Shown here piece after piece: positions 18,484 through 26,462 of a DNA stretch of 64,000 bases (positions are counted from its first letter, which is position 1; each line of letters opens with the position of its first letter). This DNA is from Kineosporia succinea (GTDB lineage Bacteria > Actinomycetota > Actinomycetes > Actinomycetales > Kineosporiaceae): the NCBI RefSeq assembly GCF_030811555.1, contig NZ_JAUSQZ010000001.1:1922001-1986000 (forward strand). Direction: 5' to 3'. The position numbers and the translations under genes were made by a program. Below the pieces are notes generated by a model. The model was not told the DNA's origin, did no database searches, and saw nothing but the letters and a program-made list of their open reading frames with translations.

Positions 18484-19766
18484 TCATCGTCGACACCGCC
18501 CTGGCCAAGCGCGAGGCCGAGGGCAACCCGGTGCGGGTCGCCCTGGTCGGCGCCGGCTTCATGGGCCGCGGCTTCGTCAACCAGGTCGTGAACTCGGTTC
18601 CCGGCATGGTCGTCGCCGCCATCGTGAACCGCACCCAGGCCAACGCCGAGCGGGCGTACACCGAGGCCGGCGTGACGTCGTGGGAGGTCACCGAGACCGC
18701 GGAGGCGACCTCCAAGGCCGTTGCCGCCGGCATCCCGGTCATCACCTCGAACTACGAGGCCGTCACCCTGGCCGAGGGCATCGACGCGATCGTCGAGGCC
18801 ACCGGCAACGTCGAGTTCGGCGCCCACGTGGTCACGTCGGCGATCGACGGCGGCAAGCACGTCGTGCTGCTGAACGCCGAGGTCGACGGCACGGTGGGCT
18901 CCGCCCTCAAGGCCCGCGCCGACGCCAAGGGCGTCATCGTGACCGGCTGCGACGGCGACCAGCCGGGTGTGCAGATGAACCTGGTGCGCTTCGTGAAGAG
19001 CATCGGCCTCACCCCGCTCGTGGCCGGCAACATCAAGGGCCTGCAGGACGAGTACCGCAACCCCACCACGCAGGAGGGTTTCGCCAAGCAGTGGGGGCAG
19101 GACCCCTACATGGTGACCTCTTTCGCCGACGGCACGAAGATCTCCTTCGAGCAGGCGATCGTGGCCAACGCGACCGGGATGACGGTGGAGAAGCGCGGCA
19201 TGCGCGGCACCGACCACCGGGCGCACGTCGACGAGCTCACCAAGGCGTACGACGTCGAGGAGCTCAAGGCGAACGGCGGCTACGTCGACTACGTCGTCGG
19301 AAGCCAGCCCGGCCCGGGCGTTTTCGTGCTCGCGACGCATGACGACCCGAAGCAGAAGCACTACCTGAACCTGTACAAGCTCGGCGAGGGCCCGCTGTAC
19401 AGCTTCTACACGCCGTACCACCTGTGCCACTTCGAAGTGCCGCTGTCGGTGGCGCGGGCCGTGCTCTTCAACGACGCCGTGATGCAGCCGCTGGGTGCGC
19501 CCACGGTCGAGGTCGTCGCGGTCGCCAAGCGCGACCTGAAGGCCGGTCAGACGATCGACGGCCTGGGCGGTTACGACACCTACGCGGTGGCCGAGAAGGC
19601 TGCGGTCACCAAGGACGAGAACCTGCTCCCGATGGGCGTCGCCGAGAACTGCGTTCTCACCCGTGACGTGGCCAAGGACGAGGTGCTCACCTACGCCGAC
19701 GTGACGCTGCCCGAGGGCCGGCTGATCGACGCGCTGCGCATCGAGCAGGCTGCGCTCTTCGCCTGA
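18480..19766 (+). CDS. NAD(P)-dependent oxidoreductase, homoserine-dehydrogenase-like with C-terminal SAF-type domain (COG4091 type)
   Basis: A 428-residue protein with an N-terminal Rossmann domain (RVALVGAGFMGRGF, 19-32; VEATGNVEFGAH), a central catalytic region (VTGCDGDQPG, GNIKGLQDEYRNP, HLCHFEVPL) and a C-terminal SAF-like domain (AKRDLKAGQTIDGLGGYDTY through LTRDVAKDEVL). This architecture is that of COG4091, a family that includes the DXR-like (DRL) enzyme that replaces DXP reductoisomerase in Brucella. The substrate here is unknown. Coupling to an RfbF/SDR/RmlC set suggests a reductive or carbon-shifting step in making an unusual activated sugar. A terminator follows. Confidence 0.8.
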   Translation: MIIVDTALAKREAEGNPVRVALVGAGFMGRGFVNQVVNSVPGMVVAAIVNRTQANAERAYTEAGVTSWEVTETAEATSKAVAAGIPVITSNYEAVTLAEGIDAIVEATGNVEFGAHVVTSAIDGGKHVVLLNAEVDGTVGSALKARADAKGVIVTGCDGDQPGVQMNLVRFVKSIGLTPLVAGNIKGLQDEYRNPTTQEGFAKQWGQDPYMVTSFADGTKISFEQAIVANATGMTVEKRGMRGTDHRAHVDELTKAYDVEELKANGGYVDYVVGSQPGPGVFVLATHDDPKQKHYLNLYKLGEGPLYSFYTPYHLCHFEVPLSVARAVLFNDAVMQPLGAPTVEVVAVAKRDLKAGQTIDGLGGYDTYAVAEKAAVTKDENLLPMGVAENCVLTRDVAKDEVLTYADVTLPEGRLIDALRIEQAALFA

Positions 19767-19780
19767 TCTTCCGGTACGAG

Positions 19781-19812
19781 AAGGGCCCCGGACCTCACGG
19801 TCCGGGGCCTTT
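19781..19812 (+). terminator. Rho-independent terminator of the RfbF cassette
   Basis: A 14-bp GC-rich stem with one mismatch (19781-19794 with 19799-19812), a 4-nt loop and a T-rich 3' side, starting 15 bases after the cassette's last stop codon. Confidence 0.8.
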
Positions 19813-19886
19813 TCGTTGTGCCTGGCCGGGCTTTCGTGCCGGCGTGCCGGTCGAGCGGCGTTGTGCCGATCGAGCCGTCGCGCTGA

Positions 19887-21749
19887 TCAGTCCTTCGCGA
19901 ACAGCCTCTGATAGGCCTTGCCGCCCGAGGTCAGGGTGGCGAGCCGGTGGTCACCGGCCGAGGGGACGTCGAACTCGAAGTACATCTGGTAGCCGACGTT
20001 GTTCGACGGATCGTCGATGAAGGCGAACATCTGCTTGATGTAGTACGGGTTGTCGGCGCCGCCGTGCCCGTCCGGCCGGTCCCACATGCCCCACTCCGGC
20101 AGGGTCAGCGGCTTGCCCTTCGACGCGGCGAAGTCCGACCAGAAGGCGAGCCCGTAGGAGCCGCTGTAGAGGCTGTTCCAGGCCTCCTGCTGATGAGCCA
20201 GTCGGCACTTGCCGGTGCAGTCCTTGGGATAGGGGTAGTTCTCCCAGGAGATGTCGTAGGTGTCGACGCCGATGTAGTCGACGTACTTGTTGCCCGGGTA
20301 GAAGACGGTCGAGTTGTAGGTCTCGCCGCCGACATTCGGGTTCCAGTCGAACTGGAGCTTCTCGGTGCCGGGCACCGAGCGCATCGCCGTCACGATGTTG
20401 CGCCAGTAGTTGATGAAGTTGGCCTTCGTGTCCGGGTGCCACCGTGACGCCGAGAGGTTGAACTCCCAGCCCAGCCGCAGGATCGCGTCGCCCTGACCGG
20501 TGGCCACGAGGTTCTGGGCCAGGGTGCGGAAGTACTGGTCGTAGTCGCCCTTGGCCCCCGCCGCCATCGTCGCGCTCTGCTGCGTCGGCAGCATCGCCAC
20601 GCCGTAGACCATGCGGTAGCCCTGCCCCTGCCACGCGTTCAGCATGTACATCGGGCTGGAGATCTCCGACCAGGTGGTGCGGCTGGAGAAGTCCGAGGCG
20701 TACTCCACGTCGCGGCCCAGCCAGTTGCCGAACTCACGCACCGATGACGGGGCAGTGCCTCGGTAGACGCCCAGGGCAACGTCTTTCGCGGCGCCGGTGG
20801 ACGGCGCCTCGGCAGCGGTGGAGGTCGAGGGCTGCACGTCGGGCTCGGCGCTCGGGGCGGCCGTGGTGGTGGGGGTGACGCTGCTGTCATCACGGTCGAG
20901 CGCGTAGGCCACCCCGCCGATCACCAGCAGGGCGACGACGGCGGCCGCGATCAGGGCCAGCCTGCGGTTGCGGGGGCTCTCCTTGGGCTGCGTCTGGCGC
21001 AGGGCCATCGGCGGAGGAGGGGTGCGCCGGCTGTCGCCCAGGGTGGGGAAGGAGACGTCGTCGCCGGAGCCGCGGGAACGGCGGGACGGGGGCGCCTCGC
21101 GGCTGCTGCGGGACTCCCCCTGGCGGCCGTCGTAACGGGCCTCGGGGCGCTCGCCGCGGCCGTCGCGGTTACCGCGCTCGCCGCGGGCGTCACGCTCGGT
21201 ACGGGCGTCCCGCTCGGTACGGGCATCCCACTCGGTGCGGGCATCCCACTCGGTGCGGGCATCCCACTCGGTACGGGCATCCCGCTCGGTACGGGCATCC
21301 CGCTCGGTGCGGGTGTCGGGCCGGGGCTGCATGCGACGCGGCCGGGGCTCTCCGGGCTGGGCGTCGTACGCGGAGGGTGAGTAACCGCGGTCGGACTCCG
21401 CCGGCGAACCGGATGCCGAGCGGCGACGCAGGCCCGGGACGGGCTCGGCGCTCGGGTCGGACGGGTTGCCCCCGTGACCGGCCCCGCGCCGGCGCAGACC
21501 CGGCGCGGCCTCGTTCTCGGACTCGTAGCCGGACCGGTGGCCCCCGGACTCGTTCACCGGGGCCTGCGGCCCGAAGCGGCGACCCGAGGTGGGCCCGGGC
21601 TCCGTGTCAGGGGCGGGCATGGAGCGGCGACGCGGGGTTGCCTCGGGCTCCATACCTGAAAGCCTCGACCGTTCGGCCGGGGAATTGAGGTGTTTGGAGG
21701 ACCTGCGGTGCATCCCGGACGGGTCGGTCTCCGTGATCCGGTCAGACAT
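19887..21749 (-). CDS. Membrane-anchored GH26-like glycoside hydrolase with long repeat-rich cytoplasmic tail
   Basis: The product (about 620 residues) has a charged, disordered N-terminus of about 260 residues, one membrane helix (about 263-284, LALIAAAVVALLVIGGVAYA) and an extracytoplasmic GH26-like barrel (about 330-620). The likely acid/base is Glu429 in RLGWEFN and the nucleophile Glu552 in LPEWGMWD. GH26 enzymes cut beta-mannans and related glucans, so this may trim or release the locally made polymer. The N-tail contains seven R-T-E-(R/W)-D-A repeats encoded by 18-bp DNA repeats. Start is uncertain (GTG 21782, ATG 21749 or ATG 21653). A shorter paralogue lies at 29065-30162. Confidence 0.83.
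   Translation of the reverse strand: MSDRITETDPSGMHRRSSKHLNSPAERSRLSGMEPEATPRRRSMPAPDTEPGPTSGRRFGPQAPVNESGGHRSGYESENEAAPGLRRRGAGHGGNPSDPSAEPVPGLRRRSASGSPAESDRGYSPSAYDAQPGEPRPRRMQPRPDTRTERDARTERDARTEWDARTEWDARTEWDARTERDARTERDARGERGNRDGRGERPEARYDGRQGESRSSREAPPSRRSRGSGDDVSFPTLGDSRRTPPPPMALRQTQPKESPRNRRLALIAAAVVALLVIGGVAYALDRDDSSVTPTTTAAPSAEPDVQPSTSTAAEAPSTGAAKDVALGVYRGTAPSSVREFGNWLGRDVEYASDFSSRTTWSEISSPMYMLNAWQGQGYRMVYGVAMLPTQQSATMAAGAKGDYDQYFRTLAQNLVATGQGDAILRLGWEFNLSASRWHPDTKANFINYWRNIVTAMRSVPGTEKLQFDWNPNVGGETYNSTVFYPGNKYVDYIGVDTYDISWENYPYPKDCTGKCRLAHQQEAWNSLYSGSYGLAFWSDFAASKGKPLTLPEWGMWDRPDGHGGADNPYYIKQMFAFIDDPSNNVGYQMYFEFDVPSAGDHRLATLTSGGKAYQRLFAKD
21183..21308. repeat. Seven tandem 18-bp coding repeats
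   Basis: Seven consecutive 18-bp units of the type (G/A)CGGGC(A/G)TCCC(A/G)CTCGGT encode the charged hexapeptide repeats of the GH26-like protein on the minus strand. Units differ at only a few bases, which implies recent expansion by slippage or unequal recombination. Confidence 0.9.
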
Positions 21750-21950
21750 GGAGCATCCGAACAACCAGCGGGGTACTGACACATGACGCCACGGCCGGTT
21801 GATCTCCCAAGTCGTCTGATGGGAACGGGATCACGGGGCAGAGCATAACGACGGGACCTGTCACGACCCCGTCCTGTTGGATCCTCGAAAATTCCCCTTA
21901 AAGGGCACATAAGAGCATATCGCCGCCCCGGCTTCAGCGGTACCAAAACA

Positions 21951-22021
21951 GATCAGGCACGGGCCTGTAGCCACCGAGCTTCTACGCTCGGTGATCACAG
22001 GAACACCCGTGCCTGCTGATC
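21951..22021. terminator. Long nested hairpin downstream of the chain-length protein gene
   Basis: GATCA-GGCACGGG (21951-21963) pairs with 22006-22021 with a 3-nt bulge. Inside it, CCTGT/ACAGG and ACCGAG/CTCGGT stems continue the structure. It starts 45 bases past the stop of the minus-strand gene at 22066, so it likely terminates that transcript. Confidence 0.6.
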
Positions 22022-22065
22022 TTTCGTGGTGCTACCGACTCCGGTGGGCACCGGAGCCCACCGGC

Positions 22066-23760
22066 TCAGCGGTGACGGCGGCGTGAACTCGGGTCGTCGT
22101 CAGGAGCCCCACCGGTGACGGCCGACCACGGCAGTTCACCGCTGTCTCCGCGGGCCTGGCCACCGCCGTAACCCTGACCACCGGTGTTGTAGGCGTCGTC
22201 GCGGTAGCCGCCACGACCGCCGGAGGACGAGTACGCGGGGTCGCGCTGGTCGCCGGCCGGGGCACTGAGGATGGGCAGCCCCCGGGGCGAGGTGTCGTAC
22301 ATCCGGTCGGGCAGCGAGCCCATGGCCGCGCGCTGGCGACGACGGGTGACCAGGTTGCTGGACCGGCGGATGTGGTTGACCAGGACACCGGCGACCGGGA
22401 TCCCGGCGAGACGGCAGCGGCGCTGCAGCTCCTCGAGGTCGGCCGGGGTGGTGACGTCGTCGATCACGACGACCGCGGCGTCGACCTGACCGGCCAGCAC
22501 GAACGAGGCGGAGGACGCGGGCAGCGGCGGCGCGTCGATCAGGACCAGGTCGGTGTCGTCGGGCAGCTGGTCGAGGATCGACTGCACGTCGGGCACCGGG
22601 TGCCCCTGCACCGGCTGCAGCACCTGCAGGCGGATGACGCCGAACTGGGCGCGGGAGGCGGCCTTTCGCTCGACCGCGTGGCCGAGGTCGATGTGCCCCT
22701 GGGCCAGGTCGTGCAGCGGGACCCGGGAGATGCCGCTGTCGGCCTGCGACTGGGGACGCACCGTGTCTTCGATGTTCAGCAGGAACACGCGACGACCGTG
22801 GTCGGCGGCGGCCGCGGCCAGGTTCAGCGCGGTGAGGCTGGAACCGGCACCGTCGTGCGGAGCCGTGATCAGGAAGACACCGGGCGCCGTTCCGCGGATG
22901 TAGTCGAGACCCACCGCGGCCATCCGGTACGCGTCTCCGGGCTCGGAGTAGGCGGCGGCGATCGAGTCGTCGGAACCGATGCGGCCCCGGTCGGGCACCT
23001 CGCTCAGCACCGGGGCGCCGAAGATGGCGCTGGCCTCGGCCGGACCGACCTTACGGCGCGAGAACGACTGCGTGTAGAGGGCGTATCCGGTGCCGGCGAT
23101 CAGGCCGACCAGCGCCAGGATGAGCGCGTTGCGAATCGGCTGCGGCGAGGACTTGCCCGCCGGGACCGACGCCGCCTGGACGTAGGTGACGCCGTCGCCG
23201 TAGGCCGCGGCCGAGGCGCGGATCGTGCTGGCCGCGACGCCGGTGCTGTTCTGCTGCACCGCGCTGTCGACCGTGTCGCTGATCTGCTGGGCCCGCACCG
23301 CGCGGTAGGCCTTGACCACCGCGTCGGCCGCGGCGGCGGCACCGGTGTCGGTGCCCGAGGTGGCGGTGACCGTGATCACGCTGGCCGTCTCGGACTGCAC
23401 CACGGTGATGCGCGACGCGAACTCCTGGACGCTGAGCGAGTCTTCGCCCAGCTCCTTCTTCGCTGCGTCGAGCACCGACTCGGCCTCGATCTGAGCCACC
23501 TGGTTGGACAGGAAGCGGTCGATGTCCTGGGTGCTGCCGGCCGTCGCGAGCGGATCGAAATCGCCCTTGTTGTTGAGGAACATCGTGCTGCTCGCCTCGT
23601 ACTGCGGCGACTGCAGCGTGCTCAGCCCGATCCCCAGAAGGGCGGCGATCACGACGCAGGCCAGAACCACCCAGCGCTCCCGCATGATGGCATTCACCAG
23701 GCTCGGCGCCTCTTCCGCGGCAGCGCTGCGGTCGGGCTGGCGCGCCAAGACGTCCTGCAC
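22066..23760 (-). CDS. Wzz/CapA-BY-kinase-like chain-length protein with degenerate P-loop
   Basis: A 564-residue polysaccharide copolymerase: membrane helix about 31-49, an extracytoplasmic Wzz-type domain, a second helix about 211-229, and a cytoplasmic kinase-like domain. The Walker A position reads APHDGAGSS (301-308 region), so the lysine of GKS/T is absent; the Walker A' acids are also lost (FLLNIEDTVRP instead of a DxD pattern). The later LVLIDAPPL is kept. The C-tail (488-531) still carries five tyrosines among glycines. It probably controls polymer length without being an active tyrosine kinase. The GTG start follows AGGAGGA. Divergent from the GT2 gene. Confidence 0.86.
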   Translation of the reverse strand: MQDVLARQPDRSAAAEEAPSLVNAIMRERWVVLACVVIAALLGIGLSTLQSPQYEASSTMFLNNKGDFDPLATAGSTQDIDRFLSNQVAQIEAESVLDAAKKELGEDSLSVQEFASRITVVQSETASVITVTATSGTDTGAAAAADAVVKAYRAVRAQQISDTVDSAVQQNSTGVAASTIRASAAAYGDGVTYVQAASVPAGKSSPQPIRNALILALVGLIAGTGYALYTQSFSRRKVGPAEASAIFGAPVLSEVPDRGRIGSDDSIAAAYSEPGDAYRMAAVGLDYIRGTAPGVFLITAPHDGAGSSLTALNLAAAAADHGRRVFLLNIEDTVRPQSQADSGISRVPLHDLAQGHIDLGHAVERKAASRAQFGVIRLQVLQPVQGHPVPDVQSILDQLPDDTDLVLIDAPPLPASSASFVLAGQVDAAVVVIDDVTTPADLEELQRRCRLAGIPVAGVLVNHIRRSSNLVTRRRQRAAMGSLPDRMYDTSPRGLPILSAPAGDQRDPAYSSSGGRGGYRDDAYNTGGQGYGGGQARGDSGELPWSAVTGGAPDDDPSSRRRHR

Positions 23761-24050
23761 GTGTAGTCCTCCTGGTCGTGAAAATCGAACGGCTCCCGGA
23801 CGCCCCGGCCTGGTCCGCCGAACGGGGTTCAGCGCCCGTAGCCGGACAGGTTTCTCTCCACGGGAGCTACCCTCATACCTGCATCAGTGTGACACGAACG
23901 CCCAGCCAGAGCGGCAGGGATGAACAGTCTCAGACTGTCCGTCCCCTCTCATTGCAACGATCGGATGCATGCCGATGACGCAGTGCCTCTGCGCCGTCAC
24001 GGAGAGCATGTCGCGGCCTGCCGAGCAGGCCTCTTCACTTGAGGAGTGAC

Positions 24051-24983
24051 GTGGATTCAGGCGCCCAGGACGGGGCCGCACCCGCTTACGAGCTGATCAT
24101 CGTCAGCTACAACAGCCGGTCACAGGTAGAAGGGCTGCTGGCCGGTCTGCCCGCAGACCTGCCCTTCGCCCTCGTGGACAACGCGCGCGGAGCCGACAAT
24201 CTGCGCGAGCTCATCCAAGACCGCCCGAACGCCCGTTACCTGGAAGGTGCCGGGCAAGGGTTCGCCGTGGCGGCGAACGCGGGCGCACGCAGCTCGGCCT
24301 ACGAGTATGTGATCTTCGTCAACCCGGACTGCCGGCCGACGCTCGCCGGCCTCGACAGCCTGGTCTCGGCGCTGGCCGCCGAGCCGAACCTGGCCTCCGC
24401 CGCGGCGACCACGGTCTCCGGCGACGGCTCGGTCGAGATCGGCACCGGTGGCTGGGAGCCGACCCTGCGCCGCGCCCTGGTGCACGCGGTCGGCCTGCAC
24501 AAGATCGCGCCCCAGGCCGGGCTTTTCGCCAAGCCGCGGCCCTACCTGCCGATCTCGGTGGACTGGACCACGGGCGCCTGCATGGCGGTGCGGGTCAGCA
24601 CCTTCATCGGCCTCGGCGGTTTCGACGAGCAGTTCTACGTCTACAACGAAGACGTCGCGTTCGGCCGGGCGGTGCGCGAGAAGAACCTGTCGCAGCTGCT
24701 GCGCACCGATGTCCTGGTGCAGCACGCGGCCGGTAACTCGGGCGCCCCGTCCAAGGAGATGCTGCGCCTGCGCGGTGCCTCGATGGCTCGGTACGTGGCC
24801 CAGCACAACAGCACCGAGACCGCCCGCGGCATCCGGCTGGCGCTCGCGCTGGGCTACACGCCCCGCATCGCGCTGGCCCTGGCCAAGGGCGACAAGGGCC
24901 GGGCCACCGAGCACTGGAGCTACATCCTCGGAGTGACCACCGGCCGGGCCAGCGTGGGCGGCCGCACGGTGACCAGAGCGTGA
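24051..24983 (+). CDS. GT2-family glycosyltransferase (rhamnosyltransferase-like)
   Basis: A 310-residue GT-A transferase: ELIIVSYNS at the start, the donor-binding FVNPDCRPTL in place of a DxD motif, the mid-domain VDWTTGACMAVRVSTF, and GGFDEQFYVYNEDVAFGRAVRE with the acidic catalytic site. This pattern resembles WbbL/rhamnosyl-type inverting transferases that extend lipid-linked oligosaccharides on the cytoplasmic face. GTG at 24051 has GAGGAG 4 bases upstream; TTG at 24039 would place the ribosome site inside the gene. It overlaps the polymerase gene by 4 bases and is divergent from the chain-length gene. Confidence 0.88.
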   Translation: MDSGAQDGAAPAYELIIVSYNSRSQVEGLLAGLPADLPFALVDNARGADNLRELIQDRPNARYLEGAGQGFAVAANAGARSSAYEYVIFVNPDCRPTLAGLDSLVSALAAEPNLASAAATTVSGDGSVEIGTGGWEPTLRRALVHAVGLHKIAPQAGLFAKPRPYLPISVDWTTGACMAVRVSTFIGLGGFDEQFYVYNEDVAFGRAVREKNLSQLLRTDVLVQHAAGNSGAPSKEMLRLRGASMARYVAQHNSTETARGIRLALALGYTPRIALALAKGDKGRATEHWSYILGVTTGRASVGGRTVTRA

Positions 24984-26425
24984 GTGACGTCCCCGCCCCC
25001 GGGCCCGGCACCGGCCGGGTCCCGGCCACGACCGGCCGGCTGACCCGGCAGTCCCGCACCCGCTGGAGGCGTTCGTCCTCCAGCCCGCAGCCCACGCTGG
25101 ACGCGCTCGCCAGTTACGACGAGCGCTCCGGCCGGCTGCGGCTGGTCGACGCCCTGGCGACGCGTCCGGTCAGCGAGGCCGACCGCAAGTACATCCTGCG
25201 GGTTCTGCAGATCACGCTGATCGTGGCCGTGATCGGGCAGCGGTTCACGCTCCCACTGGGTGGATTGCCGATCTCCCTGCCGCTGGTCGCCTCGTACGTG
25301 GCGGTCGCGGCGGCCCGGGCCCGGGGCGGGGTGCGTTACAACCGGGTGCGCAGCGAGCTGTTCATCGCCTCGGCGGCGCTGATCATGATCGCCACGTACG
25401 TCTCCGGCATGCTCGGCAACTTCATCTCGATCAACTCGGTGTTGTTGCTGCTGATGATCTACCTGCCGTGGATCTTCTGCATCAGCGCCCAGTTCCGTGA
25501 TCTGTACGTGCCGCTCGCGCGGCTCTTCGTGCGGATCATGCTGGTCGCCGCCGTGGTCGGCCTGGGGCAGATGGCCGCCCAGCTCTCCGGGGCCTGGGTC
25601 TACAAGGACTACATCCTGTCCTGGGTGCCGGAGAACTTCCTGGCCCAGAACTACAACACCTCGTACGAACTGGCCTGGAACGACCCGACGACCAAGGCCA
25701 ACGCCTTCGTCTTCCTCGAGCCGTCGTTCCTCTGTCAGTACCTGGCCCTGGCCCTGGTGCTCTCGCTGATGATCCGGGCCTCGGCCTGGCAACCGGCGGT
25801 TCTCGGCGTCGGCATGGCCGCCACGCTGTCCGGAACCGGCATCCTGCTGCTCGTCGTCAGCGTGCTGGTGATGGTCGTCGTGGCCCCCAACCGCATCCGT
25901 CCCACCTACGTGCTGGCCGGTGCCGTGGGGTTGGCGATCGTGTTCGCCACACCGGCCGCGGACATCCTGCTCGACCGGAGGAACGAGACGTCCCAGCAGG
26001 GTTCGTCGGGCTACATCCGGTTCGTGCAGCCGTACACCGAAGTCTCGAAAGCCCTGGCCGAAGACACCTCACGGCTCTTCGTCGGGGCGGGTCCCGGATC
26101 GTCCGACCGGCTGCTCACCTCGGCCCGGTCGGGTGGTGACGCGGTCGTCTACACGATCCTGCCCAAGACGGCCTTCGAGTACGGCCTGGTCGCCATGGTC
26201 TTCTTCGTGGGCTTCCTGCTGGTCTCGATCTACCGCGGACCACCGATACCGGTTGTCCCGACCGCGATCACGATCATGATCTTCTTCCTGTCCGGCAGTC
26301 TCCTGCAGCCACACACGATCGTGCTGGCGTGGCTGATGACGAGTCTGTGGGGCAAGCCGGTCACCGTCGGGGTCTCGGACGCACTGGCCGCGGTGGTCCG
26401 GCGCGACAAGGCCGGAGTCGGCTGA
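24980..26425 (+). CDS. O-antigen ligase/polymerase-like membrane protein (Wzy-like)
   Basis: A 481-residue polytopic protein with an unfolded basic N-terminus of about 70 residues followed by roughly ten hydrophobic helices. A large extracytoplasmic loop (about 330-390) contains RRNETSQQGSSGYIRF and VGAGPGSSDR, resembling the periplasmic loop of the O-antigen ligase/Wzy superfamily. Such proteins join lipid-linked repeat units outside the membrane. Sequence in this superfamily is poorly conserved, so the call rests on topology and context. Its GTG start overlaps the preceding GT2 stop codon. Confidence 0.72.
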   Translation: MSDVPAPGPGTGRVPATTGRLTRQSRTRWRRSSSSPQPTLDALASYDERSGRLRLVDALATRPVSEADRKYILRVLQITLIVAVIGQRFTLPLGGLPISLPLVASYVAVAAARARGGVRYNRVRSELFIASAALIMIATYVSGMLGNFISINSVLLLLMIYLPWIFCISAQFRDLYVPLARLFVRIMLVAAVVGLGQMAAQLSGAWVYKDYILSWVPENFLAQNYNTSYELAWNDPTTKANAFVFLEPSFLCQYLALALVLSLMIRASAWQPAVLGVGMAATLSGTGILLLVVSVLVMVVVAPNRIRPTYVLAGAVGLAIVFATPAADILLDRRNETSQQGSSGYIRFVQPYTEVSKALAEDTSRLFVGAGPGSSDRLLTSARSGGDAVVYTILPKTAFEYGLVAMVFFVGFLLVSIYRGPPIPVVPTAITIMIFFLSGSLLQPHTIVLAWLMTSLWGKPVTVGVSDALAAVVRRDKAGVG

Positions 26426-26462
26426 GGTCAGCCGGTTCCACCGAGCACCACCAGGAGGAGGG

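Noticed and set aside
21183-21308. CRISPR-like array
   Set aside because: Units are contiguous with no unique spacers and lie in frame inside a coding sequence; the same applies to the 15-bp units at 26911-27000.
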